From: DATECU01 sp035286745
GTDB taxonomy: Bacteria; Acidobacteriota; Vicinamibacteria; Fen-336
DNA length: 6,279 bases
Reading direction: 5' to 3'
Assembly (NCBI GenBank): GCA_035286745.1
Contig: DATECU010000216.1
Coordinates: 1 to 6,279 of the forward strand
Part shown: positions 1-5,172 of the stretch, one piece after another
How the letters are laid out: every line of letters begins with the position of its first letter
Position numbering within the stretch: the first letter of the stretch is position 1
The notes under the pieces: model-generated
What the model was told of the DNA's origin: nothing
Seen by the model: the letters and a program-made list of their open reading frames with translations, nothing else
The model's database searches: none
Translations under genes and position numbers: made by a program

Positions 1-1
1 C

Positions 2-460
2 GCGGTGGCGGGCCTGCCTCTCGATCGCCCGTTGATCGCGGAGGCGGTGGTGGTGATCGGCGAGGTACCGGTGGTGCCCTACGGCACGCCCTCCACCCGC
101 GCCCTGGCCGACAACATCGGGCAGGCGATCTGCGCGGCCCAGGCCCTGCTCATGGCCAACCACGGTGCGGTCACGGTAGGCGAAACCGTGTGGCGGGCCT
201 GGGAGCGGATGGAAACCGTGGAACAGTTGGCCAAGGTGGCGCTGGTGACCCGCATCCTCGGCCAGCACAACGTCTTACCGGCCGCGGACGTGGCCCGGCT
301 GGAAGCGCTCCGGACCGGCGCCGGCTATCCCCCGCCGGTCTGCGACCTGGCCGCCTCCGGAAGGGCCACTTGCCCGGCGGCCGGTCCCGACCGCGTCGTG
401 CTTTCCCGGGAGGAGCTGGTGCGCCTGGTGACCCAGGCGGTCGAGCGGTTCTCGAAGTGA
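2..460 (+). CDS. Class II aldolase (fuculose-phosphate aldolase type), C-terminal part, BMC cargo
   Basis: The gene is cut by the left edge; 152 residues remain. The frame is open to base 2, so the GTG at 5 is an internal Val codon, not a start. The visible core fits class II aldolase/adducin proteins, which use a divalent metal to cleave sugar phosphates such as fuculose-1-phosphate into dihydroxyacetone phosphate and an aldehyde. The LLMANHGAVTVG motif (fragment residues 49-60) carries the third metal-ligand His (fragment His54); the paired HxH ligands lie upstream of the window. After the core ends near fragment residue 107 there are about 45 extra residues: a Pro/Gly/Ala-rich linker and a terminal amphipathic helix, which look like a BMC encapsulation peptide. 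A shell gene follows 81 bp downstream, so this is probably the signature cargo enzyme. The family is fairly sure; the substrate (fuculose-, rhamnulose- or another sugar phosphate) is not visible. Confidence 0.88.
   Translation, partial: AVAGLPLDRPLIAEAVVVIGEVPVVPYGTPSTRALADNIGQAICAAQALLMANHGAVTVGETVWRAWERMETVEQLAKVALVTRILGQHNVLPAADVARLEALRTGAGYPPPVCDLAASGRATCPAAGPDRVVLSREELVRLVTQAVERFSK
401..457 (+). other. Putative encapsulation peptide at the aldolase C-terminus
   Basis: These codons encode the last 19 residues of the aldolase, LSREELVRLVTQAVERFSK. They form a likely amphipathic helix with Leu/Leu/Ala-Val/Phe on one face (positions 6, 9, 13-14 and 17 of this stretch) and charged residues on the other. 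A flexible stretch rich in Pro, Gly and Ala (PPPVCDLAASG and following) separates it from the catalytic core. A linker plus a short terminal amphipathic helix is the known design of BMC encapsulation peptides, which dock cargo enzymes to the shell or drive cargo coalescence. The assignment rests on pattern and context. Confidence 0.65.
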
Positions 461-531
461 CCGGTGGCCGGCTTGACTCCGGCGGGCAGCCGGTTCAGAG
501 TCTTCGGGCGAAACACGAAATAGAGCCGTCC

Positions 532-537
532 AGGAGG
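532..537 (+). promoter_or_regulatory. Shine-Dalgarno site of the BMC-H gene
   Basis: AGGAGG lies 4 nt before the ATG at 542. It is a full match to the anti-Shine-Dalgarno core, stronger than anything before the first vertex gene. This fits the need for many more hexamers than pentamers in a shell. Confidence 0.75.
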
Positions 538-541
538 CAGC

Positions 542-826
542 ATGGGTGAAGCGCTGGGTATGATCGAGACGCGGGGGCTGGTGGCCATGATCGAGGCCTC
601 GGACGCCATGGTAAAGGCGGCCAAGGTTACGCTCGTGGGCTACGAGAAGATAGGATCGGGCTATGTGACGGCTCTGGTGCGGGGCGACGTGGCCGCGGTC
701 AAGGCGGCGACCGACGCCGGCGCCGCCGCCGCGCGCCGGGTGGGCGAGCTGGTCTCGGTCCACGTGATCCCCAGGCCGCACACCAACCTCGAGGACGTGC
801 TGCCCATCGGCAAGGCCGGCAAGTAG
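542..826 (+). CDS. BMC-H hexameric microcompartment shell protein (PduA/EutM/CcmK type)
   Basis: This 94-residue protein is the normal length of a single-domain BMC (Pfam PF00936) shell protein. It forms cyclic hexamers that tile the facets of a proteinaceous organelle and conduct metabolites through a central pore. Visible features are the N-terminal ALGMIETRGLVAMIEASDAM strand and helix, Lys28 at the expected hexamer-edge position, the pore loop KIGSG (36-40), VRGDVAAVKAA (46-56) at the second strand-helix, and the C-terminal PRPH (77-80) with the edge Arg78. The Gly-Ser-Gly pore resembles those of metabolosomes that pass small polar substrates; this is inferred from family knowledge. The ATG at 542 has a strong Shine-Dalgarno and matches the family start. 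It is the only BMC-H in view and no BMC-T gene is visible, so further shell genes probably lie upstream. Confidence 0.96.
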   Translation: MGEALGMIETRGLVAMIEASDAMVKAAKVTLVGYEKIGSGYVTALVRGDVAAVKAATDAGAAAARRVGELVSVHVIPRPHTNLEDVLPIGKAGK

Positions 827-849
827 CTTGCTCGCCGGGCTGGTCCCCT

Positions 850-862
850 GACCGGTCCGGTC
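850..862 (+). repeat. Short inverted repeat just before the first BMC-P gene
   Basis: GACCGGTCCGGTC reads as an odd palindrome with six complementary bases on each side of a central T; as RNA it could form a 5-bp stem with a 3-nt loop. It lies in the 41-nt gap between the BMC-H stop and the BMC-P1 ATG, five bases before that ATG, where a Shine-Dalgarno would normally be. No purine-rich ribosome site is visible there. It might reduce translation of the vertex genes or bind a protein, or it may be chance in GC-rich DNA. Confidence 0.35.
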
Positions 863-867
863 TCCCC

Positions 868-1137
868 ATGATCCTGGCCAAGGTCGTCGGCACCGTCGTC
901 GCCACCCGGAAGGACGAGCGCCTTTCCGGCGCCAAGCTCCTGGTGGTGCGCCCGCAGGACCCTCACGGCAAGGACGAGGCCGGCTACCTGGTCGCCGTCG
1001 ACACCGTGGACGCCGGCTTCCGCGATCGGGTGCTGATCGTGAGCGGCTCCTCGGCCCGCATGGCCACCGGCCTCAAGGACTGCCCGGTCGATGCCGCCAT
1101 CGTGGGCGTCATCGACACCGTCGAGGTCAAGGAGTAG
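868..1137 (+). CDS. BMC-P vertex protein 1 (EutN/CcmL family)
   Basis: This 89-residue protein is a typical EutN/CcmL/PduN (PF03319) pentamer that caps the twelve vertices of a microcompartment shell. It begins with the family hallmark KVVGTVVATRKDERL (5-19), followed by the beta-barrel strand AKLLVVRP (22-29), LVAVDTVDAG (41-50), the conserved turn GSSAR (60-64) and the terminal strand PVDAAIVGVIDTVEV (73-87). Of the three paralogs here it is the closest to canonical EutN. The ATG at 868 is the only sensible start because the hallmark begins five residues later. No Shine-Dalgarno is visible, so it may depend on translation from the BMC-H gene 41 nt upstream. Its AAGGAG near the stop serves the next gene. 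Confidence 0.93.
   Translation: MILAKVVGTVVATRKDERLSGAKLLVVRPQDPHGKDEAGYLVAVDTVDAGFRDRVLIVSGSSARMATGLKDCPVDAAIVGVIDTVEVKE
1129..1134 (+). promoter_or_regulatory. Shine-Dalgarno site that fixes the TTG start of BMC-P2
   Basis: AAGGAG lies within the last codons of BMC-P1, 7 nt before TTG 1142. This spacing is near ideal and supports TTG, not the in-frame ATG at 1091, as the start of the second vertex gene. Confidence 0.75.
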
Positions 1138-1141
1138 CCCT

Positions 1142-1417
1142 TTGCTCCTGGCCAGGGTGATCGGCACCGTGGTGGCGACCCGCAAGGACGAGGGGCTGCT
1201 GGGCAGCAAGCTCCTGCTGATCCAGCCCATGAAGGCCGACCGGGCCCCCGCGGGCAGACCCCTGGTGGCGGTAGACGCGGTAGGCGCCGGTTACGGCGAG
1301 GACGTGTTCTACGTGAAGGGCCGCGAGGCCAGCTATCCCTTCCTGCCCGCCGAGGTCCCCACCGACGCCGCCATCGTGGGCATCGTCGATCACTGGAATC
1401 GGAGCAACCGGTGCTGA
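1142..1417 (+). CDS. BMC-P vertex protein 2 (EutN/CcmL family), divergent
   Basis: This 91-residue EutN/CcmL-family vertex protein starts at TTG. The in-frame ATG at 1091 would add 17 residues (MPPSWASSTPSRSRSSP) that read BMC-P1 out of frame and match no family N-terminus, whereas TTG gives MLLARVIGTVVATRKDEG, aligned with both neighbours and with a Shine-Dalgarno at 1129-1134. The core LVAVDAVGAG (41-50) and PTDAAIVGIVD (73-83) is kept. It departs from the family where GSSAR is expected (GREASYPF, 60-67) and ends in HWNRSNRC instead of an acidic VEV tail. The gap from BMC-P1 is 4 nt and the 3' end overlaps BMC-P3 by 7 nt, so the three are one translationally linked set. It probably forms a separate pentamer species or joins a hetero-pentamer; this is an inference. 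Confidence 0.9.
   Translation: MLLARVIGTVVATRKDEGLLGSKLLLIQPMKADRAPAGRPLVAVDAVGAGYGEDVFYVKGREASYPFLPAEVPTDAAIVGIVDHWNRSNRC
1401..1404 (+). promoter_or_regulatory. Shine-Dalgarno site of BMC-P3
   Basis: GGAG lies 6 nt before GTG 1411, inside the end of BMC-P2. It supports the GTG start that overlaps the previous stop (GTGCTGA). Confidence 0.6.
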
Positions 1418-1680
1418 TCGGGCGGGTGGTGGGTAGCGTGATCGCCACCCAGAAGGCCGAGGCCCTGGTCGGCAGCAAGCTGCTCTTGGTGCAACCCCTG
1501 GACCTGGCCGGCGAGCCCAAGGGAGGCGAGTTGATCGCCATCGACCGCTCGCACGCCGGCGTCGGCGACAAGGTGCTCTTCACCCAGGACGGCAAGTCGG
1601 CCATGCAGATCCTGGACCAGGGTTTGACCCCGGTCGATGCCGCCATCCTGGGTGTGATCGACAGCGTCGAGGTCTTGTAG
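1411..1680 (+). CDS. BMC-P vertex protein 3 (EutN/CcmL family)
   Basis: This 89-residue EutN/CcmL-family protein starts at GTG and overlaps the BMC-P2 stop by 7 nt. The hallmark RVVGSVIATQKAEALVGSKL (5-24), the middle strand ELIAIDRSHAGVGDKVLF (40-57) and the terminal PVDAAILGVIDSVEVL (74-89) are all present. The turn that reads GSSAR in BMC-P1 is replaced here by QDGKSAMQ (59-66), so the surface loops differ. At the DNA level its end (1629-1674) is about 42/46 identical to the end of BMC-P1 (1083-1128), including an unbroken 19-bp match, which points to tandem duplication. It should occupy shell vertices. A 9-nt gap leads to the next small gene. Confidence 0.93.
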   Translation: MLIGRVVGSVIATQKAEALVGSKLLLVQPLDLAGEPKGGELIAIDRSHAGVGDKVLFTQDGKSAMQILDQGLTPVDAAILGVIDSVEVL

Positions 1681-1689
1681 AATCCGGCC

Positions 1690-1998
1690 ATGGACGATTC
1701 CCGCATCCAGCAGCTCACCGACGAGGTCCTGGCGGCTATCCGCGAGGACCGCGAGAAACCGAGCCGACCCGACCTGGAGTCGCGCATAGCGAGCCTGGAG
1801 CGGGAGGTGGCGGAGCTGCGGGGGGCGCTGGCTCGGGGCGCCACCGCCACCGTCACCACCGCCTCTCTCGCCGCCACCACGGTCCGGGTTCACCCCAGCC
1901 TGCAAGTGCTCAAGGCGGGGGCGCGCTCCGAGCGCTGCGTCATGGAGCCCGACAAGCCCTGCGTGGAAAGCCACGCCTGTCGTACCTTCGGGCACTGA
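1690..1998 (+). CDS. Unrecognised 102-aa coiled-coil protein with C-terminal Cys/His cluster, BMC-associated
   Basis: I do not recognise this protein. Residues 5-20 (RIQQLTDEVLAAIRED) form an amphipathic helix with I6, L9, V13 and I17 on one face, much like a BMC encapsulation peptide. Residues 29-47 form a heptad coiled coil: L29, I33, L36, V40, L43 and L47 alternate 4-3-4-3-4. A Thr/Ala-rich linker (50-64) follows, then a C-terminal block with Cys83, Cys91, Cys97, His95 and His102, the very last residue (C-X7-C-X5-C-X4-H), which could bind a metal or an Fe-S cluster. The ATG at 1690 lies 9 nt after the BMC-P3 stop without a clear Shine-Dalgarno, so translational coupling is likely. Its place at the end of the shell operon suggests an organelle-associated scaffold, cargo adaptor or small redox protein. 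These roles are inferences. Confidence 0.8.
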   Translation: MDDSRIQQLTDEVLAAIREDREKPSRPDLESRIASLEREVAELRGALARGATATVTTASLAATTVRVHPSLQVLKAGARSERCVMEPDKPCVESHACRTFGH

Positions 1999-2026
1999 CC
2001 CCCTGACCGACCTCGGCCCGGGCAGG

Positions 2027-2146
2027 GTGCTAGAATCGCGTGGCCGCTCACCCGACATCCTGTTCCTGTCCGAAGGCAACCGGGGGCGGCTCCAGGCTAC
2101 CCACCTGGAGGGGCCGGCGGACCTGAGGGAATGGGGGCTGGTGTAG
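2027..2146 (+). CDS. Possible small ORF (39 aa) or remnant coding sequence
   Basis: Between the coiled-coil gene and dinB, the frame ending at TAG 2144-2146 reads like protein: RSPDILFLSEGNRGRL, then a region ending in DLREWGLV. About 30 of 34 codons from 2042 end in G or C, a stronger coding bias than in the alternative frame I compared. The only standard start in the stretch is GTG 2027, with no well-spaced Shine-Dalgarno. The frame is open further upstream, through DPLTDLGPGR (1997-2026) and into the end of the preceding gene in the +1 frame. It could be a short gene, the 3' remnant of a decayed gene, or an extension of the coiled-coil protein broken by a frameshift. I do not recognise a family. 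The remaining 43 bp before dinB hold nothing I can assign. Confidence 0.35.
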   Translation: MLESRGRSPDILFLSEGNRGRLQATHLEGPADLREWGLV

Positions 2147-2189
2147 AACCGCCCCGGTAGGCGCCCGTCACCAGAGAGCCGCCCGAAGC

Positions 2190-3383
2190 ATGACGCCCGA
2201 CCATCGCACCGTTCTCCACCTCGACATGGACGCGTTCTACGCGGCCATCGAGCAGCGGGACCGACCGGAGCACCGTGGCCGGCCGGTCATCATCGGGGCC
2301 GATCCCCAGGGCGGCCGCGGGCGTGGTGTGGTCTCAACGGCATCCTACGAGGCACGGCGCTTCGGCGTGGGCAGCGCCATGGCCATCTCCCAGGCCTATC
2401 GGTTGTGTCCGGAGGGCGTCTACATCTTCCCAGACATGGAGAAGTACGGCCGGGTGTCCAAGGAGATCATGGCCATCCTGCGGCGCTTCAGCGACCTGGT
2501 GGAGCCGATCTCGATCGACGAGGCCTTCCTGGACGTGACTGGCAGCCGGCGAGCCCTGGGTACGGGGGAGGCGATCGCCCGGGCCCTCAAGGACGCCATC
2601 CGCCGCGAGACCGCCCTCACTGCCTCGGTAGGCGTCGCCGCGTGCAAGCTCCTCGCCAAGGTGGCCTCGGACATGCGAAAGCCGGACGGCCTGGTGGTGG
2701 TGCCTCCGGGGACGGAGGCGGCGTTCCTGGCCCCCCTGCCGGTGCGCCGGCTGTGGGGCGTGGGGCCCAAGACCGAGGAGCAGCTCGCCAAACTCGGGGT
2801 AGTCACCATCGGCCAGTTGGCGGCCCTGGACCCCGCGGCCCTGGAAAGGCGCATCGGCCACCACGGCCACGATCTCCAGCAACTGGCCCGCGGTGTCGAC
2901 CAGCGCCCGGTGCTGGCGGATGCCGGCGAGGCCAAGAGCCTGGGCGCCGAGCACACGTTTGACGTCGACACCGGCGACCGTGAGCGCCTGCGCCGCACCC
3001 TGCTCGACCTGGCCGACGGGGTGGCCCGGCGCCTGCGCCATCAAGGCTACCGGGCCCGCACCATCACCCTCAAGTACCGAGACGAGACCTTCCGAACCCT
3101 CACCCGGGCGGAGAGCCTGGCGGAATCGACCGATGCCGGCGCCGCCCTGTTTCAGGTGGCCTGGAGGCTCTTCCAGGGCGTGCACGGCTCCCGCAAGGTC
3201 CGTCTGATCGGCGTCTCCACCTCGGGCTTTGGCGAGAAGCCACAGCTCGACCTCTTTTCGGCCGAAGCCTCCCCGGCCGACCGCTTGCGCGACTTGGTGA
3301 CCGAGCGCTTCGGCGAAGAAGCGCTGACTCGGGCCAGCCTGCTGGGTCGCCGCGAGCGCCGCTACCCCGACAAGGAGAAGTGA
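2190..3383 (+). CDS. dinB: DNA polymerase IV (Y-family translesion polymerase)
   Basis: A complete 397-residue Y-family polymerase that copies past damaged template bases in the cytoplasm with low fidelity. The first catalytic motif HLDMDAFYAAIE (10-21) gives the metal ligand Asp12 and the steric-gate residue Tyr17, which excludes ribonucleotides. SIDEAFLD (108-115) gives the catalytic Asp110 and Glu111. SVGVAACKLLAKVASD (146-161) is the conserved palm/finger segment, and RLWGVGPKTEEQL (187-199) is the helix-hairpin-helix thumb. The little-finger domain covers roughly 246-345. QLDLF (352-356) is a textbook beta-clamp-binding motif and is followed by a 41-residue tail ending in the family-like RASLL region. 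The ATG at 2190 agrees with family starts; the only nearby purine run (AGAGAG, 2173-2178) is distant. No LexA-type operator is recognisable upstream. All key residues are present, so it should be active. Confidence 0.97.
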   Translation: MTPDHRTVLHLDMDAFYAAIEQRDRPEHRGRPVIIGADPQGGRGRGVVSTASYEARRFGVGSAMAISQAYRLCPEGVYIFPDMEKYGRVSKEIMAILRRFSDLVEPISIDEAFLDVTGSRRALGTGEAIARALKDAIRRETALTASVGVAACKLLAKVASDMRKPDGLVVVPPGTEAAFLAPLPVRRLWGVGPKTEEQLAKLGVVTIGQLAALDPAALERRIGHHGHDLQQLARGVDQRPVLADAGEAKSLGAEHTFDVDTGDRERLRRTLLDLADGVARRLRHQGYRARTITLKYRDETFRTLTRAESLAESTDAGAALFQVAWRLFQGVHGSRKVRLIGVSTSGFGEKPQLDLFSAEASPADRLRDLVTERFGEEALTRASLLGRRERRYPDKEK

Positions 3384-3421
3384 GGCTTGACGCTTGGCGG
3401 AGGCCGGGCGTAGGCTCCGCC

Positions 3422-5122
3422 ATGGCCCACCCCTGGCTTGGTCACTACCCGGCCGGCGTGCCCCATTCGCTCCACCCCTACCCCGACACCACGCTGCTCG
3501 CCATCCTGGAGCAGACGGCTCGGGAGCGGCCCCACCACCCGGCCATCCACTTCAAGGGCAAGACCCTGACGGCCGGAGCCTGGGATCGGGCGGCGAACGC
3601 GTTTGCCGCCGGTCTTCGCGACCTCGGCGTCGAACGCAACGAACGGGTTGCGCTGCTCCTGCCCAACTGCCCGCAGTTCCTGATCGCCGAGTTCGGGGCC
3701 TGGAAGGCGGGAGCCACCGTGGTCCCCTTGAACCCCATCTACAACGAGGAGGAGCTTCGGGGCCCGCTGCAGCAGACCGGGGCCGAGACCATCGTGGTGC
3801 TCACGCCGTTTTACGAGCGGGTGAAGAGCATCCAGGCCGAGACCTCGCTCCGGCGGGTGATCGCCACCAACATCAAGGAGCACTTCCCGCCGCTGCTCAG
3901 CTTCCTGTTCACCGTCTTCAAGGAGAAGTCGCTCGGCCACCGGGTGCGGTTGCGGGCCGAGGACCTCTGGTTGGCCGACCTGCTGGGGGCCCACGAAGGG
4001 GCCGCTGCGCCCAACGACCCCGCGCGAGGGGAGGAGATCGCCCTCATCCTGATGAGTGGGGGTACCACCGGCACCCCGAAGGGTGTGATGGCCCCTCACC
4101 GCGGGCTGGTGGCCACCGGCTTGCAGGGCCACGCCTGGCTGTCCCCGGCCCTGGAGGACGAGAAGGACACCGCCATGCTGCCGCTGCCTCTCTTCCACGC
4201 CGCCGCTGGCGTGGTGGCCCTGGCCAGCTTCATGGTGGGAAGGAACCCGCTGATCCTGGTCCCCAGCCCACGGGACCTCGACGACGTTCTGGACACCATC
4301 CAGAAGACGCGCCCCTCGTTCTTCGCCGGCGTGCCCACTCTCTTCAACGCGCTGCTCGGCCATCCCAGGGTGCAGGCCGGCAAGGTCGACTTCCGCTCCA
4401 TCAAGCTCTGCTTCTGCGGCGCGGCCGCCCTCCTGGCCGAGACCCGACGCCGCTTCGAAGCCCTGACCGGGGGCCGCATCATCGAGGCTTACTCGCTCAC
4501 CGAAGCCCTGGTGGCGCTGGTCGGCAACCCGGTCCAGGGTCCCACCAAGGAGGGCTCGGTGGGCCTTCCGCTGCCCGACGTCGAGGTCCGGATCGCCGAC
4601 GTCGAGACCGGCGAGGGTCCCCTGCCACCAAACGATGTCGGTGAGGTCCTGATTCGGGCGCCCCAGATCATGCCCGGCTACTGGGAGAACCCCGAGGCCA
4701 GCGGCCAGGCCCTTCGCCGCCACGGCGAGGGCGGGCCCTGGCTCCACACCGGCGATCTGGGCCGACTGGACGAGGACGGCTGCCTCTTCATCGTCGATCG
4801 CCTGAAGGACCTCATCAAGCCGGGCGGCCTTCAGGTGTGGCCCCGCGAGGTGGAGGAGGTGATCGCCACCATGCCTGCGGTGGCCGAAGTGGGCGTGGCG
4901 GGGGTTCTGGACCCGGCCCGCGGCGAAGCCGTCAAAGCCTGGGTGGTGTGCCGGCCGGGCTCTACCCTGACCGAGGACGCGGTGCGCGCCTACTGCAAGC
5001 AGCGCCTGGCTCCCTACAAGGTCCCCACCCAGGTGGAGTTCCGAAAGGAGCTGCCCAAGAGCCTGGTGGGCAAGGTGCTGCGCCGGGCCCTCCGGGCGGA
5101 GGCGGTCCCCGCATCCGCATAA
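3422..5122 (+). CDS. AMP-forming acyl-CoA synthetase (long-chain fatty acid-CoA ligase type)
   Basis: A 566-residue ANL-superfamily enzyme of full length that activates a carboxylic acid with ATP and joins it to CoA. Visible motifs are the phosphate-binding loop MSGGTTGTPKG (211-221), YSLTE (357-361), HTGD (442-445) for AMP ribose binding, the hinge DRLKDLIKPGG (459-469), and PKSLVGKVLRR (545-555) with the catalytic Lys551. The general layout is that of FadD-like medium/long-chain ligases; the exact acid cannot be read from motifs. I chose ATG 3422 because PWLGHYPAGVP at residues 4-14 is where such ligases usually begin. The alternative GTG 3380 overlaps the dinB stop as GTGA, but its AAGGAG (3372-3377) is only 2 nt away. 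With either start it is close to dinB and probably co-transcribed. A link to the BMC product is possible but unsupported. Confidence 0.93.
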   Translation: MAHPWLGHYPAGVPHSLHPYPDTTLLAILEQTARERPHHPAIHFKGKTLTAGAWDRAANAFAAGLRDLGVERNERVALLLPNCPQFLIAEFGAWKAGATVVPLNPIYNEEELRGPLQQTGAETIVVLTPFYERVKSIQAETSLRRVIATNIKEHFPPLLSFLFTVFKEKSLGHRVRLRAEDLWLADLLGAHEGAAAPNDPARGEEIALILMSGGTTGTPKGVMAPHRGLVATGLQGHAWLSPALEDEKDTAMLPLPLFHAAAGVVALASFMVGRNPLILVPSPRDLDDVLDTIQKTRPSFFAGVPTLFNALLGHPRVQAGKVDFRSIKLCFCGAAALLAETRRRFEALTGGRIIEAYSLTEALVALVGNPVQGPTKEGSVGLPLPDVEVRIADVETGEGPLPPNDVGEVLIRAPQIMPGYWENPEASGQALRRHGEGGPWLHTGDLGRLDEDGCLFIVDRLKDLIKPGGLQVWPREVEEVIATMPAVAEVGVAGVLDPARGEAVKAWVVCRPGSTLTEDAVRAYCKQRLAPYKVPTQVEFRKELPKSLVGKVLRRALRAEAVPASA

Positions 5123-5127
5123 CAAGA

Positions 5128-5172
5128 ACCACAAAGACACACTGTTCTTTGTGCTCTTGGTGTCTTTGTGGT
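5128..5172. terminator. Perfect 13-bp inverted repeat between convergent genes; terminator or dispersed palindrome
   Basis: ACCACAAAGACAC (5128-5140) and GTGTCTTTGTGGT (5160-5172) are exact reverse complements around a 19-nt loop. An inner CTTTGTG (5147-5153) can alternatively pair with CACAAAG (5130-5136), and TCTTTGTG occurs twice 17 bp apart (5146-5153 and 5163-5170). The stretch is much more A/T-rich than its surroundings and lies between the stop of the acyl-CoA synthetase and the stop of the minus-strand gene, so a bidirectional terminator role fits. There is no U-run after the stem. From memory, similar CACAAAG/CTTTGTG-rich intergenic palindromes recur in environmental bacterial genomes, so a REP-like dispersed element is also plausible. 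Confidence 0.65.

Noticed and set aside
473..501. Promoter before BMC-H: TTGACT (473-478) with a -10 at 496-501
   Set aside because: The -35 box is good, but the -10 candidate CAGAGT matches only three of six consensus bases, so a separate promoter cannot be supported.
1091..1141. N-terminal extension of BMC-P2 from ATG 1091
   Set aside because: It reads BMC-P1 out of frame and gives a Ser/Pro/Arg-rich stretch with no family counterpart; TTG 1142 has a proper ribosome site and aligns with both paralogs.
1678..1683. TAGAAT as a -10 box for a leaderless coiled-coil gene (and a second TAGAAT at 2031-2036)
   Set aside because: Neither copy has a -35 box at the right distance; the first overlaps the BMC-P3 stop in a tightly spaced operon, where read-through translation is simpler.
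984..2079. Minus-strand open frames opposite the BMC-P genes
   Set aside because: They span several plus-strand genes with strong family matches and translate into Arg/Ser-rich or Gly/His-rich sequence without domains.
2334..3185. Minus-strand open frame opposite dinB
   Set aside because: Antisense shadow with biased composition; the plus strand encodes a complete polymerase IV.
3380..3421. GTG 3380 start of the acyl-CoA synthetase overlapping the dinB stop
   Set aside because: The AAGGAG is only 2 nt from that GTG and the extra 14 residues do not resemble the family N-terminus; ATG 3422 is preferred, although GTGA coupling cannot be fully excluded.
3362..5140. 592-codon minus-strand open frame opposite the acyl-CoA synthetase
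   Set aside because: It is a shadow of the GC-rich coding strand: low-complexity Gly/His/Gln/Arg-rich translation with no domain, while the plus strand holds a full ANL enzyme with all motifs.
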